From positions 558,001-622,000 of the forward strand of contig NZ_VFOX01000001.1 in NCBI RefSeq assembly GCF_006716345.1: 64,000 nt of DNA. The letters are read 5' to 3'. Positions within the stretch are counted from its first letter, which is position 1, and every line of letters starts with the position of its first letter. Positions 15,865 through 24,551 of this stretch are shown here, piece by piece. The notes under the pieces were generated by a model, which worked only from the letters and a program-made list of their open reading frames with translations, ran no database searches and had not been told where the DNA came from. The translations under genes and the position numbers were made by a program. The DNA comes from Microbacterium saperdae. Its GTDB lineage: Bacteria > Actinomycetota > Actinomycetes > Actinomycetales > Microbacteriaceae.

Positions 15865-15938
15865 AACTCCGGAGAATCGCGCCGGATTCGGGCCGCACCT
15901 CTGACGACGCCGCGCGGGCGGCCCGGATCTCCGGAGTT
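15865..15938. repeat. Nested palindromic element between convergent genes
   Basis: AACTCCGGAG (15865-15874) pairs perfectly with CTCCGGAGTT (15929-15938). Inside it CGGGCCGC (15889-15896) pairs with GCGGCCCG (15918-15925). GGCC flanks also mirror each other beyond the outer arms. The element fills the gap between the convergent PPK2 and menF genes and could act as a bidirectional terminator. Its size and nested form also suggest a dispersed palindromic repeat. Confidence 0.65.
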
Positions 15939-15949
15939 GTGGAGCGGCC

Positions 15950-17197
15950 TCAGGCCAGCGCGTCGACCAGCGGGCGGAACTTCACCCGCGTCTCGAGCAG
16001 CTCGGATTCCGGATCGGAGCCCGCGACGATCCCTGCTCCCGCATAGGCGGTGACGTGGATGTCGTCGTCGCCTGCGTCGAACTGCGCGCACCGCAGAGCG
16101 ATCGCCCACTCGCCGTTGCCCGCCGCGTCGACCCAGCCGACCGGTCCGGCGTAGCGACCCCGGTCGAAGGGCTCGAGTTCGCGGATCACGCCGATCGCGA
16201 TCGTGGTCGGGGTCCCGGCGACCGCAGCGGTCGGATGCAGGGCACCGATCAGGTCGAGTGCCGATTCGCCCTCCGCGAGCTCGCCCTCGACATCGGTCGC
16301 GAGGTGGAACAGGTTCGGCAGCTTGAGCAGGAACGGCTGCTCGCTCGCGGCGAGGGCACGGGTGTGCGGGCGGAGCGAGGCGAGCACGCTCTGCACGGCG
16401 TACTGATGCTCGTCGAGGTCCTTCGTGCTGGAGGCCAGGGCCGCCGAGGCGGCGGTGTCGGCATCCGCGTCCGCGCCGCGTCCGACCGTGCCGGCGAGCA
16501 CGCGTGCGGTCACGGTGCGGTTCTGCACGGTCACCAGAGTCTCGGGGCTCGCGCCGATGAGTCCGTCGACCGCGAAGGCCCAGGTGTCGGGGTAGCCGGT
16601 CGAGAGTGCGCGCACCAGCCTCCGCAGATCGGAACCGGCCGGGATGGTGCCGGTGAGGTCGCGCGCGAGCACGACCTTGCTCAGCTCGCCCTGCGCGATG
16701 CGCCCCAGCGCCTGACGCACCGAGTCCTGGTATCCCTGCGGGCTCTGCGCACCGGGACCTACTGTGCCGGCCCAGTGCGGGCCGTACGGCTGGTCTTCTG
16801 TGACGACCGGGGCGTCTGCATCCGCGACGCGGATGGTCGTGCGCCAGAACGTGTGGCCGTGCCGTCCGATGACCTGCGAGGGGATCACGAGCACGCTGTC
16901 GGAGGCGGACTTCTCGTCGAAGGCGAGTGCGCCGAACGCGACGAGGCCGGTGCCGGGCAGGGCGACCGGGTCGTCGATCCGCGCTCCGGATGCCAGGTAG
17001 CGCCAGGCTGTCGCGAGGGCGGAACTGCGTAACCCCGTCGAGCCGGCGGACGCGCGCAGCTCTCGCAGCGGCGCGCCTACCGCGACGATGCCGTCACCGC
17101 GTCGCAGCCACGCCAGCGGGCGTGCGGGGTCTGCGGCGGCCAGAAGATCCTCGACCGGATCGATCTCTCGGGTCTCGACGACCAGCGTGCTGCTCAC
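15950..17197 (-). CDS. menF: MenF, isochorismate synthase
   Basis: This 415-residue chorismate-utilising enzyme converts chorismate to isochorismate for menaquinone synthesis. The C-terminal two-thirds carries family motifs: KVVLARDL, SPETLVTV, the STKDLDEHQYAV segment, LHPTAAVAGTPT and GRYAGPVGWVDAAGNGEWAIALR, with glutamates for Mg binding. It could also be called an EntC/PchA-type enzyme, but neighbouring menD and menG favour menaquinone. The GTG start lies 6 nt after TAGGCT (minus strand, 17204-17209), so the mRNA is probably leaderless. Confidence 0.93.
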   Translation of the reverse strand: MSSTLVVETREIDPVEDLLAAADPARPLAWLRRGDGIVAVGAPLRELRASAGSTGLRSSALATAWRYLASGARIDDPVALPGTGLVAFGALAFDEKSASDSVLVIPSQVIGRHGHTFWRTTIRVADADAPVVTEDQPYGPHWAGTVGPGAQSPQGYQDSVRQALGRIAQGELSKVVLARDLTGTIPAGSDLRRLVRALSTGYPDTWAFAVDGLIGASPETLVTVQNRTVTARVLAGTVGRGADADADTAASAALASSTKDLDEHQYAVQSVLASLRPHTRALAASEQPFLLKLPNLFHLATDVEGELAEGESALDLIGALHPTAAVAGTPTTIAIGVIRELEPFDRGRYAGPVGWVDAAGNGEWAIALRCAQFDAGDDDIHVTAYAGAGIVAGSDPESELLETRVKFRPLVDALA

Positions 17198-17268
17198 CGC
17201 TCCAGCCTAAGACGCGGCGCTGGGCACGAGACGCCATCGCGCACAGCGCGTCGTCCTAGGGTGGGCGC

Positions 17269-17826
17269 ATGAGTGACGCACGTCCCGCAGCAGGTGCCGA
17301 GATGATCTTCCAGTGGCGCAAGTGGGACGGCTCCCCGCACTGGCGGCACGAGTGCGTGTACCTCGGCGCCGACGAGTGGGGAGACTGGCTCGGGCAGCCC
17401 GTGGGGTGGCGCAGCGCGCGTCCCGGTGCGGCCTTCGTCGCGGCGGGGCCCAACGTCACACTCGTGTCGCCCGAGGGTGACTTCGCCCTCACCGTCAATC
17501 GTGATCATCCCCACGGCATGCGCATCTACATCGATCTGGGGTGGGAGGTGCGGTGGTCGGATGACCCGCTGCTCGCGACCGGCATCGACATGGACCTCGA
17601 CGTCGTGCGGGTGGAGGGGGAGCGCGGCACCTGGGTCGATGATCGTGACGAGTGGGCGGAGCACAGCGCCCGCTACGGCTATCCCGCCGACGTGATGTCG
17701 CGGCTGGAGGCTCTCGCCCTCGACCTCGAGGATCGGGTCCGCCGGCAGGTCGCTCCCTTCGACGACGCGACCGCCGATATCTGGCTCGATCGACTCGAGG
17801 CTCTGCGGCTCGCCCCCAGGTCGTGA
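17269..17826 (+). CDS. DUF402 domain protein (putative nucleotide phosphatase)
   Basis: This 185-residue protein matches the DUF402 fold: FQWRKWDG near the N-terminus, the HPHGMRIYIDLGWEVRW strand pair and the acidic GIDMDLDVVRV metal-binding segment. Characterised relatives are Mg-dependent nucleoside tri/diphosphatases, but the substrate here is not known. The ATG lies 6 nt after TAGGGT (17257-17262), indicating leaderless expression. It is divergent from menF and followed 17 nt later by menG. Confidence 0.85.
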   Translation: MSDARPAAGAEMIFQWRKWDGSPHWRHECVYLGADEWGDWLGQPVGWRSARPGAAFVAAGPNVTLVSPEGDFALTVNRDHPHGMRIYIDLGWEVRWSDDPLLATGIDMDLDVVRVEGERGTWVDDRDEWAEHSARYGYPADVMSRLEALALDLEDRVRRQVAPFDDATADIWLDRLEALRLAPRS

Positions 17827-17830
17827 CACC

Positions 17831-17836
17831 TACACT
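17831..17836 (+). promoter_or_regulatory. -10 hexamer of the leaderless menG promoter
   Basis: TACACT lies 7 nt before the menG GTG at 17844. There is no Shine-Dalgarno before that codon. Confidence 0.6.
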
Positions 17837-17843
17837 GGGTCAG

Positions 17844-18563
17844 GTGACCCCGAACGAGCCCAATCGTGCCGATCTCGGCAAGGACCCCGCCCGCGTCAGC
17901 GGCATGTTCGACCAGGTCGCGGCCGGGTACGACCGCACCAACACGGCCATGACCTTCGGCAACGACGCGTTGTGGCGCGCCGCGACCACCCGTGCCGTCG
18001 CCCCGAAGCCGGGGGAGCGCATCCTCGATCTGGGGGCGGGAACGGCCTCCTCCTCCGCATCGCTCGCCCGCAGCGGCGCCCAGGTCGTCGCCGCCGACTT
18101 CTCGCCGGGCATGCTCGCCGAGGGACAGCGCCGGCACGGGGCGATGCGCAACCTCTCGTTCGTCGAGGCGGACGCCACGAACCTGCCCTTCGGCGACGCC
18201 GAGTTCGACGCTGTCACGATGTCCTACGCCCTGCGCAACGTGAGCGACCCCCGCAAGGCGCTGCGCGAGCTGTTCCGCGTGACCAAGCCCGGCGGACGCC
18301 TCGTGATCAACGAGTTCTCGACCCCTCCCGGCACGCTCTTCCGCGGCGCCTACCGGTTCTACAACGCGAAGGTCCTGCCGCGGGTGGCCCGCGTCGCCGG
18401 CACGAACGGCGACGCGTACGATTATCTGAACGAGTCGATCCGCGACTGGCCCGACCAGAAGAAGCTGTCGGCATGGATCCGCGATGCAGGGTGGACCGAC
18501 GTCGCGTACCGCAACCTCACGTTCGGCATCGTCGCCCTGCACCGGGCCCGTAAGCCGGAGTAG
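17844..18563 (+). CDS. menG: MenG/UbiE demethylmenaquinone methyltransferase
   Basis: This 239-residue SAM-dependent methyltransferase carries out the last step of menaquinone synthesis. It has the SAM-binding motif ILDLGAGTASS (60-70) and the UbiE signatures VSGMFDQVAAGYDRTN and YDYLNESIRDWPDQ, with EAVTMSYALRNV-like acceptor-strand sequence (here FDAVTMSYALRNV). The GTG at 17844 gives the normal N-terminus, with a TACACT hexamer 7 nt upstream. The next gene makes the isoprenoid tail of the same quinone. Confidence 0.95.
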   Translation: MTPNEPNRADLGKDPARVSGMFDQVAAGYDRTNTAMTFGNDALWRAATTRAVAPKPGERILDLGAGTASSSASLARSGAQVVAADFSPGMLAEGQRRHGAMRNLSFVEADATNLPFGDAEFDAVTMSYALRNVSDPRKALRELFRVTKPGGRLVINEFSTPPGTLFRGAYRFYNAKVLPRVARVAGTNGDAYDYLNESIRDWPDQKKLSAWIRDAGWTDVAYRNLTFGIVALHRARKPE

Positions 18564-18608
18564 TCGCGTGGGCGTATCACCTCTGCGCGACGACGGTAGG
18601 CTGGGGTC

Positions 18609-19670
18609 GTGACTTCGAGCCGCGTAGCCCCGGGTTCGCGACTGGCGAGCCGTCTCGGTTTCAGCGACCGTGTCTTCATCGGTCCTGCCGCACGGCGAAT
18701 CGCCCAGTCCATCGAAGACGGACTGGAGCTCGTCGAGACGGGGCTGGCGGAAGACGTCCGTGTCGCCGATCCGCTGGCCGACGCTGCCAGCCGCTACCTC
18801 TACGAGGCCGGCGGCAAGCGCATCCGACCGGTGCTCACGCTCCTCGCCGCCCAGCTCGGCGACGGCAACACCGAGGCCGTGATCGATGTCGCCAAGGCGC
18901 TGGAGATCACGCATCTCGGCTCGCTGTACCACGATGACGTCATGGACGGCGCCGACCGCCGTCGTGGTGTGCCCGCCGCGCATGCGGTGTGGGGCAACAA
19001 CATCGCCATCCTGACGGGCGACATCCTGTTCTCGCGCGCGAGCCAGTTGATGTCGCGGCTCGGCGAGCGGGCGATCCGCCTGCAGGCCGACACCTTCGAG
19101 CGTCTGGTCCTCGGACAGATGCACGAGACCCTCGGGGCACAGCCGGACGACGACCCGATCGAGTTCTACATCCAGGTGCTGGCCGACAAGACCGGTTCCC
19201 TGATCGCCGCGGCCACCCAGGGCGGCGTGATCTTCTCGAACGCGCCGGCCGAGTACGAAGAGCCGCTGCGCGTGTACGGCGAGAAGATCGGGGTCGCGTT
19301 CCAGCTCCTCGACGACGTCATCGACCTGTCGGCCAAGCCCGAGGACACGGGCAAGGTGCCGGGGACGGACCTGCGCGCCGGCGTGCCGACCATGCCTTAT
19401 CTGCTGCTGAAGGCCGAGCCCGATGCGGCATCGGTCGAGCTCGCGGCGCGCATCGACGACGGCGTCGCCCGCATCGCCGAGGGCGCCGATCCCGCGATCC
19501 TGGACGGGCCGCTCACGGAGCTGCGCGACCACACCGGCACGCAGAAGACGCTCGCGCTCGCGCACACCTGGACCCAGGATGCGATCGACGCGCTCGCCCC
19601 GCTTCCGCGCGGCACCGTGCGCGACGCGCTCACCCGTTTCGCAGAGACCCTCGTCGAACGCTCCAGCTGA
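18609..19670 (+). CDS. Long-chain polyprenyl diphosphate synthase
   Basis: This 353-residue trans-prenyltransferase adds isopentenyl units to make the menaquinone side chain. It shows GGKRIRP (68-74), the first Asp-rich motif DDVMD (109-113) followed by RRRG, the KTGSLI region and the second Asp-rich motif DDVID near residue 236. Small residues before the first motif are consistent with long products (hepta- to nonaprenyl), but chain length is not settled by eye. The GTG start is 6 nt after TAGGCT (18597-18602). Confidence 0.92.
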   Translation: MTSSRVAPGSRLASRLGFSDRVFIGPAARRIAQSIEDGLELVETGLAEDVRVADPLADAASRYLYEAGGKRIRPVLTLLAAQLGDGNTEAVIDVAKALEITHLGSLYHDDVMDGADRRRGVPAAHAVWGNNIAILTGDILFSRASQLMSRLGERAIRLQADTFERLVLGQMHETLGAQPDDDPIEFYIQVLADKTGSLIAAATQGGVIFSNAPAEYEEPLRVYGEKIGVAFQLLDDVIDLSAKPEDTGKVPGTDLRAGVPTMPYLLLKAEPDAASVELAARIDDGVARIAEGADPAILDGPLTELRDHTGTQKTLALAHTWTQDAIDALAPLPRGTVRDALTRFAETLVERSS

Positions 19671-19730
19671 CCGCGGCGCGGCCTCCTCGGCTGCGCGCAT
19701 CGGATGCGACGGCACACGAAAGGACCCCCT

Positions 19731-21104
19731 ATGACCAAGCTCAGACTGGCCATCGTCGGAGCAGGGCCCGCCGGCATCTATGCCGCCGACATCCTGCTGA
19801 AGGCCGAGCGCAAGTTCGACGTCTCCATCGATCTCTTCGAGCAGCTCCCCGCGCCCTACGGTCTGGTCCGCTATGGCGTCGCCCCCGACCACCCCCGCAT
19901 CAAGGGCATCATCACGGCACTGCGCGATGTGCTCGACCGTGGTGACATCCGTCTGTTCGGCAACGTCCGCTTCGGCGAGGACATCACCCTCGAGGATCTC
20001 AAGCGGCACTACAACGCGGTGATCTTCGCGACGGGTGCGATCCAGGACACCTCGCTCGACATCCCCGGCATCGACGCGGTCGCCTCCTACGGGGCAGCCG
20101 ACTACGTGAGCTGGTTCGACGGCCACCCCGACGTGCCGCGCGAGTGGCCGCTGGATGCCGCCTCCGTCGCCGTGCTCGGCAACGGCAACGTCGCGCTCGA
20201 CGTCGCCCGCATGCTCGCGAAGCATGCGGAGGATCTGCTCGTGACGGAGGTCCCGGCCAACGTCTACGAGGGGCTCAAGGCCAGCGAGGTCACCGACGTC
20301 CACGTGTTCGGCCGCCGCGGGCCGGCGCAGGTGAAGTTCACCCCGCTCGAGCTGCGTGAGCTCGGCGAGCTGCGTGATGTCGACATGGTCGTCTACGACG
20401 AGGACTTCGATTACGACGAGGCCTCGAAGGATGCCGTCGCGAGCAACAAGCAGGTCATGGTCATCGACCGTGTGCTGCAGTCGTGGCGCAAACGCGACTC
20501 GGTCAACAACGCGGGCGGCACGGCCTCGCGCCGACTGCACCTGCACTTCTGGGCACGTCCGGTCGAGGTCCGCAAGGATGATGCCGGTCGCGTCGCGGCA
20601 CTCGTGTACGAGCGCACCCAGCCCGACGGTCAGGGTGGAGCCGTCGGCACCGGCGAGCTGCGCGAGGTGCCGATCCAGGCGCTGTACCGCGCGATCGGAT
20701 ACTTCGGTTCGCCGCTGCCCGACGTGCCGTTCGACAAGAAGCACGGCGTCATCCCGAACCGCGAGGGTCAGGTGCTCGCGAAGGACTCGAACCAGCAGGT
20801 TCCCGGCATCTACGCGACCGGCTGGATCAAGCGTGGCCCGGTCGGGCTCATCGGACACACCAAGTCCGACGCGATGGAGACCGTTCGTCACATCATCAAC
20901 GACCAGGGCTCCTGGTGGCACCCGGAGGACCCCTCCGAAGAGGCGATCCCCGCTCTTCTGAAGGAGCGCGACGTCAGGTGGACCGACCTCGACGGCTGGC
21001 ACCGACTCGATGAGCACGAGATCGCACTCGGTGCTCCCGAGGAGCGTGCGCGCGTCAAGGTCGTGCCGCGCGACGAGATGGTGCGCGTCTCCCGCGGCGA
21101 GTGA
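19731..21104 (+). CDS. fprA: FprA-type ferredoxin/NADP reductase
   Basis: This 457-residue flavoprotein matches the adrenodoxin-reductase-like FprA family (about 456 residues in mycobacteria). It has the N-terminal FAD motif VGAGPAGIYAAD, then LPAPYGLVRYGVAPDHPRIK, the NADP motif VLGNGNVALDVARML and the C-terminal FAD contact GPVGLIGHTKSDAMETV. It passes electrons between NADPH and ferredoxin in the cytosol. AAAGGA precedes the ATG. It follows the polyprenyl synthase by 60 nt in the same direction. Confidence 0.94.
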   Translation: MTKLRLAIVGAGPAGIYAADILLKAERKFDVSIDLFEQLPAPYGLVRYGVAPDHPRIKGIITALRDVLDRGDIRLFGNVRFGEDITLEDLKRHYNAVIFATGAIQDTSLDIPGIDAVASYGAADYVSWFDGHPDVPREWPLDAASVAVLGNGNVALDVARMLAKHAEDLLVTEVPANVYEGLKASEVTDVHVFGRRGPAQVKFTPLELRELGELRDVDMVVYDEDFDYDEASKDAVASNKQVMVIDRVLQSWRKRDSVNNAGGTASRRLHLHFWARPVEVRKDDAGRVAALVYERTQPDGQGGAVGTGELREVPIQALYRAIGYFGSPLPDVPFDKKHGVIPNREGQVLAKDSNQQVPGIYATGWIKRGPVGLIGHTKSDAMETVRHIINDQGSWWHPEDPSEEAIPALLKERDVRWTDLDGWHRLDEHEIALGAPEERARVKVVPRDEMVRVSRGE

Positions 21105-21166
21105 AGGACGCTCCCCGGCGGGCACCCTGTCCCCGCCGGCGGGGCTCCCTCGGCTAGCCTGGCGGC

Positions 21167-22174
21167 ATGGCCGATTGGACTCCGGATGTGCTCGGCGACG
21201 AGTTCGAGCAGTTGACGCTCGACCTCGGTGAAGACGATCAGGGTCCGGTGGTCGCGACGCTCGTGCGGGCGTTGCCGAAGCCGCGCAGTTGGTGGGAGCG
21301 CCTCACCGACACCTCGCGTCCTCTCGAGAACGTCGACGTGCTGTACGTGCACGGCTGGTCGGACTACTTCTTCCAGAAGCGCTTGGCGCGTTTCTGGACG
21401 TCGCGTGGAGCGCGGTTCTTCGCGCTCGATCTGCGCAAGTACGGCCGCAGCCTGCGCGAGGGACAGACGCCGGGGTACATCACCGACCTGCGCACCTACG
21501 ACGAAGACATCGCCGCTGCCCTCGACGGCATGGGGCGCGGTGACGATGGCGAGGCGTCGACGCGGAAGCTCGTGCTCCTCGGACACTCGACCGGCGGATT
21601 GACGTTGAGCCTCTGGGCCTCGCGACACCCGGAGGCGGCGGACGCCGTGATCCTCAACAGCCCGTGGCTCGAGTTCCAGTTCGCATCTGTGCGCTCGGCG
21701 ATCGCGCCGATGGTCGAGCTGACGGCGCGGCTGCGCCCGCTCGAGGTCGCGCCCCAGGTGGACCTCGGCTTCTACACGCGGGCCCAGCAGGAGGTCGTCG
21801 ACCCCGACGATCCGATGGAGGTCAACCTGGACTGGCGTCCGGTGCAGACCATGGCCGTGTATGCCGGATGGCTCAGTGCGATCCTGTCCGGGCACAACAC
21901 GGTCGCGGCCGGTCTCTCGATCGCCGCGCCGGTGTGCGTGCTGCTCTCCGCGCGTTCGGCGACTCCGACCCGGTGGTCCGACGATCTCACGAGGGCGGAC
22001 TCGGTGCTCGTGGTGGACGACATCGCCCGGGCGTCTCTCAAACTCGGGTCGACCGTGACCGTGGAACGCATCGACGGCGCGCTCCACGACATCTTCCTCT
22101 CGCGGCATGAGGCTCGTGAGGACGCCTATCGGCGACTCGATACCTGGACGACGGGATGGCGAGCGACGTGGTGA
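21167..22174 (+). CDS. Alpha/beta hydrolase (lysophospholipase-like)
   Basis: This 335-residue serine hydrolase has the nucleophile elbow GHSTGG (Ser141 of residues 139-144), an oxyanion HGW at residues 62-64, and the probable catalytic His in DGALHDIF near the C-terminus. The segment ALDLRKYGRSLREGQTPGYITDL is typical of actinobacterial lysophospholipase-like hydrolases. No signal peptide is seen. The ATG lies 6 nt after TAGCCT (21155-21160), so it is probably leaderless. Substrate unknown. Confidence 0.87.
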   Translation: MADWTPDVLGDEFEQLTLDLGEDDQGPVVATLVRALPKPRSWWERLTDTSRPLENVDVLYVHGWSDYFFQKRLARFWTSRGARFFALDLRKYGRSLREGQTPGYITDLRTYDEDIAAALDGMGRGDDGEASTRKLVLLGHSTGGLTLSLWASRHPEAADAVILNSPWLEFQFASVRSAIAPMVELTARLRPLEVAPQVDLGFYTRAQQEVVDPDDPMEVNLDWRPVQTMAVYAGWLSAILSGHNTVAAGLSIAAPVCVLLSARSATPTRWSDDLTRADSVLVVDDIARASLKLGSTVTVERIDGALHDIFLSRHEAREDAYRRLDTWTTGWRATW

Positions 22175-22181
22175 GCGCGGT

Positions 22182-22814
22182 TCACAGGTAGTACATCGCG
22201 CGGGCGAGGCGCTCCGCCTCGTCGGCGTCGCCACGCAGGACGGCCGCGCGGAAGCTCGCGTACGTCGTGTGCATGCGCTCCAGGTGTTCGCGAGGCACGC
22301 GCCAGTCACGGAGATTGCGGAACAGGGCGACTTCGACATCGTTCATCAGGGAGACGTGCTGTGCGTTGCCGCTGTGATCGCTCAGAAACGAGAACACCGC
22401 CCATCTGCTCTCGGTGGTCGCCTCATCGGCGTCCAGGGCGGCGTGCATGTCGTCGACGAGCTTCGCGAGGTGCGTGCGCTGGGTCGCCGTGATCCGTGGC
22501 ACGCCCATCCGGGCCGAGATCCCCGCCTGGTAGCCCGCGAACACGCGGGTCTGGTCGACGATCTCCGCCGTCACGGTCGTGACCTCGGTGTATCTGCTGG
22601 GGTACATCATGACCAGGCCGAGGCGTTCGAGACGCTGCAACGCCTCGCGCACCGGCGTGCGCGACACGTGGAACTCCTCGGCGACATCGACGTCGCGGAT
22701 CCGATGCTGCGGCGGCAGGACGCCGTCGATGATCTGCTGTCCGATGTGGTGGAAGACCTCGTCAGCCAGCAGCTGCTTGCTCTCACCGATGTTCTTGGAT
22801 TCCGTGATGCTCAT
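22182..22814 (-). CDS. GntR-family transcriptional regulator
   Basis: This 210-residue protein has an N-terminal winged helix (about 15-80) with the GntR signature VSRTPVREALQRLERLGLV and a helical C-terminal domain resembling a short FCD/FadR-type effector domain. It reads towards the hydrolase (convergent, 7-nt gap). Upstream is a long non-coding stretch with palindromes, and an AACTG-N4-CAGTT inverted repeat (22817-22830) directly before the ATG could be an autoregulatory site. The effector is unknown. Confidence 0.88.
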   Translation of the reverse strand: MSITESKNIGESKQLLADEVFHHIGQQIIDGVLPPQHRIRDVDVAEEFHVSRTPVREALQRLERLGLVMMYPSRYTEVTTVTAEIVDQTRVFAGYQAGISARMGVPRITATQRTHLAKLVDDMHAALDADEATTESRWAVFSFLSDHSGNAQHVSLMNDVEVALFRNLRDWRVPREHLERMHTTYASFRAAVLRGDADEAERLARAMYYL

Positions 22815-22946
22815 GGAACTGCCCCCAGTTTTGTCCTTCTGTTCCCGAGCGCCCCATGATTCTTCGCCCGGGAGGGCAACTACATCATGAAGTCGTGTGC
22901 AGTGCCAATACCCGGACGGTGGGACGCGCGGGCGTGCGTGACCGCT

Positions 22947-22985
22947 CTGTGGCCGGTGGGCGCATGATGCACCCGCCGGCCACAG
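22947..22985. repeat. Long hairpin in the GntR upstream region
   Basis: Two 18-nt arms (22947-22964 and 22968-22985) pair with a TGA loop. All positions match except one G-T wobble and one C-A mismatch. There is no U-tract on either side, so it is not a standard terminator. It may be an RNA structure in the GntR leader or a protein-binding dyad. Confidence 0.7.
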
Positions 22986-23193
22986 ACGACGCGATGGCAT
23001 GCAACTGCCGAGTACCCGTTCCCCACAGGGTCTTCCTCGTGGTCATGAGAGCACGAGGACGATGTACGGCAGCGGCGCATGCGTCGTCGGCCGCCTCCGG
23101 TTGCGGCCTCATACATTCTTGGTGATCTCAACCCATATATCGATATGCAATTCGTCGGAGAGGCAGGGTTCCGCGCTTCCTGCGGCGGAGAAC

Positions 23194-23207
23194 CCCCAGT
23201 TCTGGGG
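23194..23207. promoter_or_regulatory. CCCCAG-TT-CTGGGG dyad
   Basis: Six-base arms are perfectly inverted around TT, about 65 bp upstream of the TAGGCT hexamer that may serve the secreted-protein gene. Related CCCCCAGTT sequence occurs next to the GntR start at 22822-22830. It could be an operator for that regulator; this is inference only. Confidence 0.35.
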
Positions 23208-23340
23208 AGTTTGCCGCCCGGGACCGCGCGTGCCCTGGCCGTCATCCCGCCGCACCGCGGACGGTCGCGCTGCTAGGCTCATCGCGTTCCGAAGCGCCTT
23301 GCTTTCGGCTCCGCTGAGATCATGTCGTGAAGGATGTTCC

Positions 23341-23961
23341 GTGTCTGAAGAATCCCTCGTCCCCGCTGCCTCCTCCCGCTCGTCGCTGTCGCGTCGCACG
23401 GTGCTCAGCGCCGGTGCGTGGTCGATTCCCGTGGTCGCGGCCGCTGTCGCCGTGCCTCTGCACGCGGCCAGCGCCGCCGCCGGAGCGATCGACGCGAGCG
23501 GAGTGGTGTGGAACTTCCCCGACGCGACCGGAGCCAACACGAGCGGCAGCTCGGAGCTGGTGCTGACCGGTCAGGTCGCCTTCTCGACGCCCACCACGTC
23601 TGACACGGACGTCACGGCGACGTTCACCTGGCAGGGCACCGGTGCCAATGCCGGTTCCGATGGGATCTGGGTGTACAGCGGCGACAACGGTGGTCTCGAC
23701 GGGTGGACATTCGTGCAGGGCGCTCCGGACAACGGACTGCACGCGATCGTCTCGTTCCAGACCTCCGTCGTCGCCGGCACTGCGCAGGTGCCCGTGGTCT
23801 CGCGTTACGACGGCCTCACGACGAAGGCGATCATGTACGGCGAAGAGACCCCGGTCGGTGGCAACGCCGAGTACGACGGCGTGTACACCATCCGCTTCTC
23901 CGCACCCGGCTACACCGACGGCGTCCTCACGGTTCCGTACACCCGGCCCCCGGTCGACTGA
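23341..23961 (+). CDS. Tat-exported small protein, unknown function
   Basis: This 206-residue protein begins with GTG after an AAGGA-type RBS. Its N-terminus has SRRTVL (residues 17-22) followed by a hydrophobic stretch and HAASA around residue 44, which looks like a Tat signal peptide. The mature part is rich in Thr, Gly, Val and aromatic residues with beta-strand alternation (FTWQGTGANAGSDGIWVYSG), suggesting a beta-sandwich surface or secreted protein. No enzyme motif is visible and I do not recognise the family. It is convergent with the next gene. Confidence 0.72.
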   Translation: MSEESLVPAASSRSSLSRRTVLSAGAWSIPVVAAAVAVPLHAASAAAGAIDASGVVWNFPDATGANTSGSSELVLTGQVAFSTPTTSDTDVTATFTWQGTGANAGSDGIWVYSGDNGGLDGWTFVQGAPDNGLHAIVSFQTSVVAGTAQVPVVSRYDGLTTKAIMYGEETPVGGNAEYDGVYTIRFSAPGYTDGVLTVPYTRPPVD

Positions 23962-23994
23962 CCGAAAGGCTGTCCGGATGCCGGTGGGAGGGGC

Positions 23995-24522
23995 TCACCG
24001 CAGGCCGTCTGCGCAGTTGCTCCCCGCGCGTGCTTCCTGCCACAGTTCGTATTCGGGCCCGTTCCCCGCGTCGACGGTCCACGGTGGAAACCTGACGTAC
24101 CGATCCATCGCGAGGCTCCATGAAGCATCCGCCCGCGTCGAACGGGGGTCGCTCGCCGGCAACTCGTCCTGCGTCGTCCAGGATTCGGCGGGGTGGCTCC
24201 GGGCCCATTCGTAGATGAGTTGACCGGTCTGCGACCAGTCTCGTTCGTTCATGTCCTCGGCGATGTCGGCCGGCATCGGCACGCGCTTCGACGTGCGGAA
24301 GTCGTACGTGCAGGAGTACGTGTGCCCGTCGTCGCCGACATAGCTCAGGGAGATCGTCACGTCGGTGGTCAACCACGACCTCTGACCCATGAAGAACATG
24401 GCGACGAGAGCGACGATGACGACGAAGGCGGTCGCGGCGCCGGCGATCAGCCAGCGCCGGAGTCGACGCCCTCGTTCCGGTGGGGAGGGCGGGCGCGCCG
24501 TCTCAGCGCCCGACGAGCTCAT
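23995..24522 (-). CDS. Single-pass membrane protein, unknown function
   Basis: This 175-residue protein has a basic cytosolic N-terminus (PPERGRRLRRW), one transmembrane helix (about 24-47) and an external domain with two cysteines (one in HTYSCTYDF, one in GSNCADGL) that could form a disulfide. A purine-rich GGAGAG precedes the ATG. It follows yajQ on the same strand with a 29-nt gap and may be co-transcribed. No family recognised. Confidence 0.65.
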   Translation of the reverse strand: MSSSGAETARPPSPPERGRRLRRWLIAGAATAFVVIVALVAMFFMGQRSWLTTDVTISLSYVGDDGHTYSCTYDFRTSKRVPMPADIAEDMNERDWSQTGQLIYEWARSHPAESWTTQDELPASDPRSTRADASWSLAMDRYVRFPPWTVDAGNGPEYELWQEARAGSNCADGLR

Positions 24523-24551
24523 GAGCGCTCTCCGCGTCGCGTGGAGCAGCT

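Larger units (their letters stand above)
22815..23340. other. 526-bp intergenic region with several palindromes
   Basis: No convincing gene is present. A possible minus-strand promoter for the GntR gene is TTGGCA and TGTAGT (complements at 22903-22908 and 22879-22884, 18 bp apart). Other items are the hairpin at 22947-22985, CCTCGTG/CACGAGG arms around 23035-23058, an AT-rich ATATCGATAT palindrome near 23136-23145, the CCCCAG-TT-CTGGGG site at 23194-23207, and TAGGCT at 23274-23279, a likely -10 for the downstream secreted-protein gene. Confidence 0.5.

Noticed and set aside
17679..21125. A 1148-codon open frame on the minus strand
   Set aside because: It runs opposite menG, the polyprenyl synthase and fprA, which have clear family motifs. 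Its translation is low-complexity Arg/Asp/Val/His-rich, typical of GC-driven shadows.
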